Shown here one piece after another: positions 27,274-34,962 of a stretch of 64,000 bases of DNA (positions are counted from its first letter, which is position 1; each line of letters opens with the position of its first letter). The notes beneath the pieces are model-generated. The model was not told where the DNA came from. It made no database searches and saw only the letters and a program-made list of their open reading frames with translations. Source of the DNA: Xenophilus azovorans DSM 13620 (GTDB taxonomy: Bacteria; Pseudomonadota; Gammaproteobacteria; Burkholderiales; Burkholderiaceae_C). The DNA lies in the NCBI RefSeq assembly GCF_000745855.1, contig NZ_JQKD01000027.1:1-64000 (forward strand), in the 5' to 3' direction. Made by a program: the position numbers and the translations under genes.

Positions 27274-27666
27274 ATGACCACCGAAGAACTGATCGCCCTG
27301 GCCCGGCGGCACGGCAGCGCGGGCGCATGCGAGGCGTGCGCCGTGCTCGCCTGCCCCGGCTGGGAGGCCTTCCCCGGCAGCTTCCCCGAATCCGGCCTGC
27401 GCCGCGTCGGCAGCCTGCGCGCCGAGGGCGAGGCGGCCTGGGAGGAGCCGACGCTGGAGGAATACCACCCCGAGGGCACCGGCTACTGGTCGCCGCGCGC
27501 ACCCATCGCGCCGGCCTTCCATCCGTACAACCGCTGCGACGTGTGGGTCTGCGCGCAGTGCGGCCGGCCCTTCCTGCGCTACACCGAGTACGGCGGCTAC
27601 TACGAGGAGCGCCGCATCCGCGAGGTGGATGCCGCGCTGGTCACGGACGCGAAATCCCACGGCTGA
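27274..27666 (+). CDS. Hypothetical protein with Cys pairs (130 aa)
   Basis: A 130-aa soluble protein with CEAC (19-22), AC further on, and a late VWVCAQCGRPFLRY that looks like half of a zinc ribbon. The middle has a EYHPEGTGYWSPRAPIAP stretch rich in aromatic residues. I do not recognise a named family. It lies between the copper island and the glutamate symporter with 21 bases to the next gene. Confidence 0.6.
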   Translation: MTTEELIALARRHGSAGACEACAVLACPGWEAFPGSFPESGLRRVGSLRAEGEAAWEEPTLEEYHPEGTGYWSPRAPIAPAFHPYNRCDVWVCAQCGRPFLRYTEYGGYYEERRIREVDAALVTDAKSHG

Positions 27667-27686
27667 GCCAGCGAAGCCGCGCATCC

Positions 27687-28904
27687 ATGCCCGCCGAACT
27701 CCACGTCAACGCCTTCAACAGCTTCACGCTCGCGATCCTGCTGCTCTTCGTCGGCAAGGAGCTGACGCAGCGCATCGAGGCACTACGCCGCTACAGCATC
27801 CCCGAGGCGGTGGCCGGCGGGCTGGTGTGCGTCGCGGTGGTGGCGGCGCTGTACGCCGCCACCGGGCTGCGCACGCACTTCGAGCTGGGCGCGCGCGACA
27901 TGCTGCTGCTGTATTTCTTCGCCGCCATCGGCCTGGGCTCCGACGTGCGCACCCTGGCGCGCGGCGGGCCGGCGCTGGCCATGCTGCTGGCGCTGGCCGT
28001 GGGCTTCATCGTGCTGCAGAACCTGCTGGGCATGGGCATGGCGGGCCTGTTCGGGCTGGACCGGCGCGCCGGCCTGATGACCGGCTCCATCTCGCTGACC
28101 GGCGGCGTGGGCACCACGCTGGCCTGGGCGCCGCACTTCGTGCGCGACCTGGGCATCGCCGAGGCCGAGACGCTCGGCCTGGCGAGCAACATGATCGGCC
28201 TGATCGCCGCCTGCTGCATCGGCGGCCCCATCGCCGCCTGGCTGATGCGCCGCCACCACCTGGTGCCCGCCGCCGCCACGTCGGAACTGGAGATCGGCCA
28301 GCCCTACGACCGGCAGACCCACGTGCGCATCGACTACCACGGCGTGCTGCTGGCGGTGCTGTGGCTCAACGTGGCGCTGCTGCTCGGGCGCGGCATCGGC
28401 ACGCTGATCGAACTGACCGGCCTGCGCCTGCCGGACTTCGTCGGCTGCCTCCTCGCCGGCATCGTGCTGCGCAACGTGTGCAGCCTGCTGCCGCAGAAGG
28501 ACGGCCGTTTGTGGAACTGGTCCAGCATGCAGCCCGGCGTGGCGCTGATCTCCGACGTGTGCCTGGGCGTCTTCCTCACCATGGCGCTGATGGGCCTGCA
28601 GCCGTGGACCCTGGCGCAGGCCGCCGCCTTCGTCGGCACCACCCTGGCCCTGCAGATCGCGCTGGCCATCGCCTTCACGCTGTGGGTGGTCTACCCCTGC
28701 ATGGGCCGCAACTACGAGTCGGCCGTCATGTGCGCCGGTTTCGGCGGCATCGCCCTCGGCTCCACCGCCACCGCCATCGCCAACATGAGCGCCGTCACCC
28801 GCGAGCACGGCGCGGCGCCGCGCGCCTTCATCGTCGTGCCGCTGGTGTGCGGGTTCTTCATCGATCTGGTGAATGCGGTGGTGATCGGGGTGATGGGGCG
28901 GTGA
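27687..28904 (+). CDS. gltS: Sodium/glutamate symporter
   Basis: A 405-aa GltS-family carrier with about ten membrane helices. The two pore-loop signatures are SISLTGGVGTTLAWAPHF (first half) and GFGGIALGSTATAIANMSAV (second half). It brings in glutamate with Na+. The start ATG at 27687 gives the normal N-terminal helix (NSFTLAILLLFVGKELTQRI). It ends at 28904, where the base composition drops sharply. Confidence 0.93.
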   Translation: MPAELHVNAFNSFTLAILLLFVGKELTQRIEALRRYSIPEAVAGGLVCVAVVAALYAATGLRTHFELGARDMLLLYFFAAIGLGSDVRTLARGGPALAMLLALAVGFIVLQNLLGMGMAGLFGLDRRAGLMTGSISLTGGVGTTLAWAPHFVRDLGIAEAETLGLASNMIGLIAACCIGGPIAAWLMRRHHLVPAAATSELEIGQPYDRQTHVRIDYHGVLLAVLWLNVALLLGRGIGTLIELTGLRLPDFVGCLLAGIVLRNVCSLLPQKDGRLWNWSSMQPGVALISDVCLGVFLTMALMGLQPWTLAQAAAFVGTTLALQIALAIAFTLWVVYPCMGRNYESAVMCAGFGGIALGSTATAIANMSAVTREHGAAPRAFIVVPLVCGFFIDLVNAVVIGVMGR

Positions 28905-28970
28905 GTAGGCGTGGAAAGATTCTCGAAAGGCGGAATGTGCAACGACACGCGCGGCGCCTACTCGGCCTAA

Positions 28971-28992
28971 ACTTCTGCAATCGGCCAGAAGT
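28971..28992. other. Stem-loop between gltS and a lower-GC ORF
   Basis: ACTTCTG (28971-28977) and CAGAAGT (28986-28992) form a perfect 7-bp stem with an 8-base loop. A second, looser pair, GAGTAGGCG (28903-28911) and CGCCTACTC (28955-28963), encloses the region just before. They may end gltS transcription or mark the border of the lower-GC insert. No T-tract follows. Confidence 0.4.
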
Positions 28993-29025
28993 GGACATCA
29001 GCCGAGATGCTGGGAGGTGTGTTTG

Positions 29026-29469
29026 ATGCGTGCTTTGCGGAAAGTGCTGTGGGTCTGCTTGTTCACAACGTGCGGGCTGGCGAGCGCTCAGATCGAATGG
29101 CCCGTTCTTCATTCGATGCGATCGGTGTCGTTCACTGAGGCCCTGGTGCTTCAATGCAACGAAGCCCTTCCCAGTGAAGCGGGCGAACTGCTCTCGGCAT
29201 TCAGAAAGTGGAAGATTCTCAACGAGGGACAAGCTTCTGCCCTGCGAGTATTCAACTTAGAGAGGATGCACAGAGAGATGCCAAATACGAGTATTGGCGA
29301 ACTGGAGGTTGAACTCGATAGTCTCCAAGCCACCGCGCTCGCTATGGCAGCCAAAGACGTGTCGATGTGCCGCAACCTGAAGCAATGGCTGAATAGTACG
29401 GACAGCGAGCCACGGCGTCAGGTGCTCGACATCATGCAACCTCCCAGCCTGATGTCGGCACCTCGATGA
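29026..29469 (+). CDS. Small secreted orphan protein in a lower-GC patch (147 aa)
   Basis: A signal peptide (RALRKVLWVCLFTTCGLASAQ) is followed by about 125 residues with helical, amphipathic character and three Cys. The start ATG at 29026 has GGGAGG nine bases upstream, better than the GTG at 29017. Codons such as TTA, AGG and AGA are used, and the lines at 29221 and 29281 count 50% and 53% G+C, far below the surroundings. I do not recognise a family. It is probably a recent gain, function unknown. Confidence 0.65.
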   Translation: MRALRKVLWVCLFTTCGLASAQIEWPVLHSMRSVSFTEALVLQCNEALPSEAGELLSAFRKWKILNEGQASALRVFNLERMHREMPNTSIGELEVELDSLQATALAMAAKDVSMCRNLKQWLNSTDSEPRRQVLDIMQPPSLMSAPR

Positions 29470-29477
29470 ACAATGTC

Positions 29478-30695
29478 CTAGGGGCTTGACCACACCAGCC
29501 CCGCCGCATCCCTCGCCGCCACCCACTCCTCGTTCGTCGGCTCCACCGCCACGTCGACCCGGCTTTCCGACGTGCCGATGCGCGCCGCATGGGCCCGGTT
29601 GGCCGCCTCGTCCACCTCCACGCCCAGCCACGCCAGCGCCGTGCACACGCGCGCCCGGATGGCCGGCTGGTGCTCGCCGACGCCGGCCGTGAACACCAAC
29701 CGGTCCAGCCCGCCCAGCACCGCAGCCAGCGCGCCGATCTCGCGCACGATGCGGCGCACGTAGAGTTCCAGCGCCGCGCGGCAGCGCTCGCCCGCCTCGC
29801 TGTCCTCGTCTTCCCGCGCCAGCAGCACGCGCACGTCGCTCGACAGCCCCGAGATGCCCAGCAGGCCGGACTCGTGGTACAGCGCTCGGCCCACCTGCGC
29901 CAGGCTCAGCTTCTCGATCTCCATCAGGTACAGCACGGCGCCGGGGTCCAGCGCGCCGGTGCGGGTGCCCATCATCAGGCCGTCCAGGGCCGAGAAGCCC
30001 ATCGTCGTTGCCACGCTCTCCAGGCCCTGCATCGCGCACAGGCTGGCGCCGCTGCCCAGGTGGGCGACGACGGTGCGGGCGCGCCCGGCCTCCTCGCGGC
30101 CGTGGCGCTCGGCCAGCGCGGCGGCGATGTACTCGTAGGACAGGCCGTGGAAGCCGTAGCGCCGCAGGCCGCGCTGCCACGCGTCCCATGACAGGGGCAG
30201 CATCTGCTCCACCCGCGGCAGCGTGTGATGGAAGCCGGTGTCGAAGCAGGCGACCTGCGGCAGATCGGGCCGCTCGGCCAGCAGGATCTCGATGGCCTCC
30301 AGCGCGAAGGGCTGGTGCAGCGGCGCGAGCGGGACGTAGCTTCGCAGGTCGGCCAGCACCTGCGCATCGACGCGCACCGGCGCGAAGTACTTGCTGCCGC
30401 CATGCACCACGCGGTGCGCCACGGCGGCCAGCGGGCGGCCGGCCAGCCAGCGCAGCGTGTGTTCGCGTATCAGTTGCAGCGCGGCGCGGTAGGGATGCGC
30501 CGGGTCCAGCGGCACGGGCACCACCGGCACGTCGCGTGCGCCGAAGTCGGGGTCCGGGCCGCCGATGCCCTGCACCTTGCCGTTCCACGCCGGACGGCGC
30601 GCGGGCTCGCCGGCGCCGGCCTCGAAGAGCGCGAACTTGATGCTGGACGAGCCGCAGTTGAGGACGAGGATGAAGGGAGGGTCGTTGGTTGCCAT
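29478..30695 (-). CDS. ackA: Acetate kinase
   Basis: A 405-aa ASKHA-fold kinase that makes ATP from acetyl phosphate and ADP, giving acetate. It has FILVLNCGSSSIKFALF (N-D/N-CGSSS motif), HRVVHGG, the DTGFHHTLP active-site region, RYGFHGLSYEYI, AHLGSGASLCA and DGLMMGTRTGALDPG. ATG 30695 is chosen over the in-frame codon at 30710. It follows the MaoC-Pta gene on the same strand across a 126-bp gap with a repeat, so the Pta-Ack pathway is complete here. Confidence 0.93.
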   Translation of the reverse strand: MATNDPPFILVLNCGSSSIKFALFEAGAGEPARRPAWNGKVQGIGGPDPDFGARDVPVVPVPLDPAHPYRAALQLIREHTLRWLAGRPLAAVAHRVVHGGSKYFAPVRVDAQVLADLRSYVPLAPLHQPFALEAIEILLAERPDLPQVACFDTGFHHTLPRVEQMLPLSWDAWQRGLRRYGFHGLSYEYIAAALAERHGREEAGRARTVVAHLGSGASLCAMQGLESVATTMGFSALDGLMMGTRTGALDPGAVLYLMEIEKLSLAQVGRALYHESGLLGISGLSSDVRVLLAREDEDSEAGERCRAALELYVRRIVREIGALAAVLGGLDRLVFTAGVGEHQPAIRARVCTALAWLGVEVDEAANRAHAARIGTSESRVDVAVEPTNEEWVAARDAAGLVWSSP

Positions 30696-30712
30696 GAGGC
30701 TGATCCACAAGA

Positions 30713-30797
30713 ACCGTTCGGGCTGAGTTCGGCCTGTCCCGAGCCTGTCGAAGGATCGAAGCCCTGTGCGGCGCTTCGACAGGCTCAGCGTGAACGG
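30713..30797. repeat. Dispersed REP-like inverted repeat, copy 3
   Basis: The right arm (30773-30797) is identical to the right arm of copy 1 at 11394-11418. The left side (CCGTTCGGGCTGAG from 30713, then GAGCCTGTCGAAG at 30741-30753) is interrupted by about 12 extra bases. It sits between ackA and the MaoC-Pta gene. Confidence 0.82.
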
Positions 30798-30821
30798 GTG
30801 TTGAGTGCTGTTGCCATACCT

Positions 30822-32237
30822 TCACGGCGGCGTCGTGCGCCAGCGGTGCGCCAGCAGCACGGCGATGGCGCAGGATGCCATGCGCGTGTCGCGCGCGTCG
30901 GCGCGGCTGGTCAGCACGATGGGCACCTTCGCACCGAGCACGATGCCGGCGGTGGCGGCGTCGCCCATGTACTCGAGCTGCTTGGCGAGCATGTTGCCGC
31001 TTTCCAGGTCGGGCACGACCAGCACGTCGGCCTGCCCCGCCACCGGCGAGGCGATGCCCTTGACGCGCGCGGCGGCGGCCGAGACGGCGTTGTCGAAGGC
31101 CAGCGGGCCGTCGAGCACGCCGCCGGCGATCTGGCCGCGGTCGGCCATCTTGCACAGCGCCGCGGCGTCGAGCGTGGCGGCCATGCGCGGGTTGACCGTC
31201 TCCACCGCCGCCAGGATGGCGACGCGCGGCTCGGCCACGCCGATGGCGTGCGCCAGGTCGATGGCGTTGCGGATGATGTCGGCCTTCTCGTCCAGCGTCG
31301 GCGCGATGTTGATCGCGGCGTCGGTGAGGATGAAGGGACGCGGATAGGCCGGCGTCTGCATCAGGAAGCAGTGCGACAGGCGCCGCTTGGTGCGCAGGCC
31401 GGCGCGGGCGTCGAGCACGGCGCTCATCAGTTCGTCGGTGTGCAGGCTGCCCTTCATCAGCGCCTCGACCGCGCCCTGGCCGGCCAGTTCGGCGGCGCGG
31501 GCGGCGGCGGCGTGGCTGTGGGGCACGTCCTCGATGGCGATGCCCGCCAGGTCGACGCCGGCGGCGAGCGCGGCGGCCTCCACCTTGGCGCGCGGGCCGA
31601 CCAGCACCGGCTCGATCAGGCCGGCGGCGCGCGCGTCCATGGCGCCGCCCAGGCTCAGCGCATCGCAGGGATGCACCACCGCGACGCGGATGGCGCCCAG
31701 CGGCTTCACGTGCGCCAGCAGGCGCGGCAGGCCGTCGCCGGCGGCGTTGATGCGCACCTCGGGCAGCGTGGCGGCGGCGCGCTCGATCTTCTCGGTAGGC
31801 GCGAGCACGCTGGCCTCGCCCTCGATCACCGCCTCGCCGGCCTGGTTGGTGCAGGCGCAGGCCAGGGTCAGGCGCTTCTTCGCCTCGTCGCGCGCGGCCA
31901 CGGTGACGGTGATGGTGAGCGTGTCGCCCACGCGCACCGGGCGCAGGAACTTCAGCGTCTGCCCCAGGTACACGGTGCCCGGCCCGGGCAGCCGCGTGCC
32001 CAGCACGGCGGAGATCAGCGCCCCGCCCCACATGCCGTGCGCGATCACGCCATGGAAGCGGGTGGAGGCGGCGAACTCCGCGTCGAGGTGCTGCGGGTTC
32101 ACGTCGCCCGAGAGCACGGCGAAGAGCTGGATGTCCTGCGCGGTGAGCGTGCGCTGGAGGCTCGCGCTGTCGCCGACGGCGATCTCGTCGAAGGTGCGGT
32201 TGCGGATCAGGCCGAGGCCGGCGGTGGTGTCGTTCAT
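30822..32237 (-). CDS. Bifunctional MaoC-type enoyl-CoA hydratase / phosphate acetyltransferase
   Basis: A 471-aa fusion. Residues about 10-150 are a MaoC hot-dog domain with the hydratase dyad D45 and H50 (GDVNPQHLD), followed by VIAHGMWGGAL. Residues about 165-470 are a phosphate acetyl/butyryl-transferase: LARVKPLGAIRVAVVHP-like opening, AEPRVAILAAVETVNPRM and LVVPDLESGNMLAKQLEYMG. The second half would turn acetyl-CoA into acetyl phosphate for acetate kinase. The MaoC half could supply R-3-hydroxyacyl-CoA to the nearby PHA synthase. The gene starts one base before the end of fabI, so they are coupled. Confidence 0.88.
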   Translation of the reverse strand: MNDTTAGLGLIRNRTFDEIAVGDSASLQRTLTAQDIQLFAVLSGDVNPQHLDAEFAASTRFHGVIAHGMWGGALISAVLGTRLPGPGTVYLGQTLKFLRPVRVGDTLTITVTVAARDEAKKRLTLACACTNQAGEAVIEGEASVLAPTEKIERAAATLPEVRINAAGDGLPRLLAHVKPLGAIRVAVVHPCDALSLGGAMDARAAGLIEPVLVGPRAKVEAAALAAGVDLAGIAIEDVPHSHAAAARAAELAGQGAVEALMKGSLHTDELMSAVLDARAGLRTKRRLSHCFLMQTPAYPRPFILTDAAINIAPTLDEKADIIRNAIDLAHAIGVAEPRVAILAAVETVNPRMAATLDAAALCKMADRGQIAGGVLDGPLAFDNAVSAAAARVKGIASPVAGQADVLVVPDLESGNMLAKQLEYMGDAATAGIVLGAKVPIVLTSRADARDTRMASCAIAVLLAHRWRTTPP

Positions 32238-32238
32238 G

Positions 32239-33009
32239 TCAACCCAGGATGTGATAGCCCGCATCCACGTACAGCGTGCTGCCGGTGATGTTGCGCGCCG
32301 CGTCGCTGGCCAGGAAGGCGGCGAGCGCGCCGACGTCGTCGATGTCCACCAGCCGCCGCAGCGGCGCGCGGCGGCGCGCGTCGTCCAGCAGCGCATCGAA
32401 GTTGGGGATGCCCGAGGCGGCGCGCGTCGCCAACGGGCCGGGCGAGACGGCATTGACGCGGATGCCTTTGGGCCCCAGCTCGGCCGCCAGATAGCGCGTG
32501 CCGGCTTCCAGCGCGGCCTTCACCGGGCCCATCACGCCGTAGTCGGGGATGACTTCCTCGGCGCCGACGTAGCTCATGGTCATCAGGCTGCCGCCGTCCT
32601 TCATCAGCGGCTCGGCCAGGCGCGCCATGCGCGCGAAGGAGTGGCACGAGATGTCCATCGCCCGCGCGAAGCCCTCGCGCGAGGTGTCGACCACGCGGCC
32701 GTGCAGGTCGCCCTTCGGCGCGAAGGCGATGGAGTGCAGCACGAAGTCGAGCTTTCCCCATTGCTGCGCGATCGCGTCGAACAGCGCTTCCATCTGCGCC
32801 GGCTGCTCCACGTCCAGCGGCAGCGCGACGGCGGCCCGCACCTGCTGCGCCAAGGGTTCCACGTAGGGGCGCGCCTTGTCGTTGAACCAGGTCACGGCCA
32901 GTTCGGCGCCGGCATCGTGGAAGGCCCTGGCGCAGCCCCAGGCGATGCTGTGCTCGTTGGCGATGCCGACCACCAGTCCCCTGCGGCCCTGCAGCGAAAG
33001 GCGGCCCAC
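32239..33009 (-). CDS. fabI: Enoyl-[acyl-carrier-protein] reductase (FabI-type)
   Basis: A 256-aa SDR enzyme with the FabI nucleotide site GLVVGIANEHSIAWGCARAF and the catalytic region SYVGAEEVIPDYGVMGPVKAALE (Tyr and Lys six residues apart). It ends in GSTLYVDAGYHILG. The start is a GTG directly after the PHA synthase stop, with AAGGAA inside the end of that gene. Because a housekeeping fabI probably exists elsewhere, this copy in a stress cluster may be a conditional isozyme; that is inference. Confidence 0.88.
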   Translation of the reverse strand: MGRLSLQGRRGLVVGIANEHSIAWGCARAFHDAGAELAVTWFNDKARPYVEPLAQQVRAAVALPLDVEQPAQMEALFDAIAQQWGKLDFVLHSIAFAPKGDLHGRVVDTSREGFARAMDISCHSFARMARLAEPLMKDGGSLMTMSYVGAEEVIPDYGVMGPVKAALEAGTRYLAAELGPKGIRVNAVSPGPLATRAASGIPNFDALLDDARRRAPLRRLVDIDDVGALAAFLASDAARNITGSTLYVDAGYHILG

Positions 33010-34725
33010 CTAGCGTTCCTTCACGTACTGGCCCGGCGCATCGGCCAGCGCCTCGCCCATGCGCGGCGGCTTCACCCGCGCGCCGGAATGCGCGGCCAGC
33101 CACTGCTGCCACGCCGGCCACCACGAGCCGGCATGCTCCGGCGCCTGCGCCAGCCACTCGTCGGGCGCGAGGCCGTGTTCGCCGGCCGGGCGCGTCAGCA
33201 GGCGATGGCTGCGCCGCGAGTCGGGCACGGGCGGGTTGACGATGCCGGCGTTGTGCCCGCCGGTGGTCAGGGCGAAGGTGATCTCGGCCGGGCTGAGGAA
33301 GTGCAGCTTGTGCACCGAGCGCCAGGGCGCCACGTGGTCGGTGAGCGTGCCCACCATGAAGGTCGGCAGGCGCAGGCTGCCCAGCGAGACGGGCCGGCCG
33401 TCGACCGGGAAGCGGCCCTCGCTCAGGTCGTCGTCGAGGAACAGGCGGCGCAGGTATTCGGAATGCATGCGCGCCGGCATGCGGGTGGCGTCGGCGTTCC
33501 AGGCCATCAGGTCGTTCATCGGCGCGCGCACGCCCAGCAGGTATTCGTTGACCATGCGCGACCACAGCAGGTCGTAGCTGCGCAGCATGCTGAAGGCCCC
33601 GGCCATCTGCTGCGCAGTGAGGTAGCCGGTCTGCTGCATCTGCGCTTCCAGCAGGCTGAGCTGGCTCTCGTCGATGAACAGGCCCAGCTCGCCGGGCTCG
33701 GAGAAGTCGGTCTGCGCGGCGAAGTAGGTGGTGGTCGCCAGCCGCTCGTCGCCGTCGCGTGCCATCGCCGCGGCGCCGATGGCCAGCAGCGTGCCGCCCA
33801 GGCAGTAGCCCGTGGCATGCACCTTGCGCTTCGGGCAGATGGCGTTGACCGCGTCGAGCGCGGCGCGCAGGCCGAGGTCGAGGTAGTCCTGCATCCCCAG
33901 GTCGCGCTCGGCCTCGTGCGGGTTCTTCCACGAGATGCAGAACACCGTGTGGCCCTGCTCGACCAGGTACTTCACCAGCGAGTTGTGCGGCGAGAGGTCG
34001 AGGATGTAGTACTTCATGATCCAGGCCGGCACGATCAGCACCGGCTCGGCGTGCACGGTGGGCGTGGCCGGCGCGTACTGGATCAGCTCGATCAGCCGGT
34101 TGCGCAGCACGACCCTGCCCGGCGTGACGGCCACCTCGTGCCCGACGCGGAAGCGCTCGGTGCCGGCCGGCGGCGCGCCGTCGGCCTGGCGCTGCAGGTC
34201 TTCCGCCCAGTGGCCGAAGCCGCGCATCAGGTTGGCGCCGCCCTCGCGCAGCGTGCGCTCGATCACCACCGGGTTGGCCCAGGGCAGGTTGCCGGGCGAG
34301 AGCATGTCCAGCCACTGCCGCGCGCCGAAGGCCACCAGGTCCTCGTGGTGGCGCTCCACGCCGGGCACGCCGCGGGTGGCGGCCTCCCACCAGCGCTGCG
34401 CGGCCAGGAAGGATTCGCGCCACAGGCTGAACGGCCACTGCTGCCATTCGGGCGCGGCGAAGCGGCGGTCGGAGGCAACGTCGGCGGGCTCGGCATCGAA
34501 CAGGCTGCGGCGCGCGAAGGCCGCCAGGTCCTGCATCTGCTGCAGGCCCTGCTGCGCCAGCAGGGCGCGCTTGCCGGGCGCCGACATGAGGTGGGTGCTC
34601 CAGTCCAGCGCGGCCAGCATGCCGGCCGCCGGCGAGAGCGCGCCGGTCGCGCGGGCCAGCGCGGCGCGGGCCAGGGTGTCGAGGTCCGAAGCGGGAGAGG
34701 CGTTGGAGGACGTGGTGCGGTGCAT
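33010..34725 (-). CDS. phaC: Class I-type polyhydroxyalkanoate synthase
   Basis: A 571-aa PHA synthase that polymerises hydroxyacyl-CoA. The lipase-like box is GYCLGG with catalytic Cys308, and the Asp and His lie in VGTLTDHVAPW and TGGHNAGIVNPP. IPAWIMKYYILDLSPHNSLV-type sequence and ISWKNP are characteristic. Length is slightly under the 589 aa of the Cupriavidus enzyme. It is the first gene of the minus-strand operon (phaC, fabI, maoC-pta, ackA) leading away from the FNR-like site. Confidence 0.92.
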   Translation of the reverse strand: MHRTTSSNASPASDLDTLARAALARATGALSPAAGMLAALDWSTHLMSAPGKRALLAQQGLQQMQDLAAFARRSLFDAEPADVASDRRFAAPEWQQWPFSLWRESFLAAQRWWEAATRGVPGVERHHEDLVAFGARQWLDMLSPGNLPWANPVVIERTLREGGANLMRGFGHWAEDLQRQADGAPPAGTERFRVGHEVAVTPGRVVLRNRLIELIQYAPATPTVHAEPVLIVPAWIMKYYILDLSPHNSLVKYLVEQGHTVFCISWKNPHEAERDLGMQDYLDLGLRAALDAVNAICPKRKVHATGYCLGGTLLAIGAAAMARDGDERLATTTYFAAQTDFSEPGELGLFIDESQLSLLEAQMQQTGYLTAQQMAGAFSMLRSYDLLWSRMVNEYLLGVRAPMNDLMAWNADATRMPARMHSEYLRRLFLDDDLSEGRFPVDGRPVSLGSLRLPTFMVGTLTDHVAPWRSVHKLHFLSPAEITFALTTGGHNAGIVNPPVPDSRRSHRLLTRPAGEHGLAPDEWLAQAPEHAGSWWPAWQQWLAAHSGARVKPPRMGEALADAPGQYVKER

Positions 34726-34863
34726 GCGGCAGGAAGGCGGAGGTCGGCGGGCGTGCAGTGCGGAGCGGGAGCGGCCGCGCGGCGCGGTCGACCGCAGGGT
34801 AGCGGCAACCGGCCGGCCGCCGCTACCCTTCGCCTGCGTCGGACGCCGGGTATTGGGCTTCGA

Positions 34864-34877
34864 TTGATCCATGTCAA
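34864..34877. promoter_or_regulatory. FNR/Anr-type box between phaC and the cation ATPase
   Basis: TTGATCCATGTCAA matches the consensus TTGAT-N4-ATCAA at nine of ten defined bases, and the wider GATTGA-TCCATG-TCAATC dyad (34862-34879) is perfect. It is 86 bases before the ATPase start and 139 before the phaC start. An oxygen-sensing FNR/Anr protein bound here could switch on both transcripts under low oxygen. Confidence 0.75.
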
Positions 34878-34962
34878 TCAGAGCCGCGAATCCCGCCCAT
34901 TGCCCGCACGCGGCACTGCCGTATTGCCCCCATCGCGGCGCCGGCTGTGGTTCCATCGGCGC

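Noticed and set aside
31387-34962. Long plus-strand open frame before the cation ATPase
   Set aside because: It is antisense to the MaoC-Pta, fabI and phaC genes; the conserved ATPase begins at 34963.
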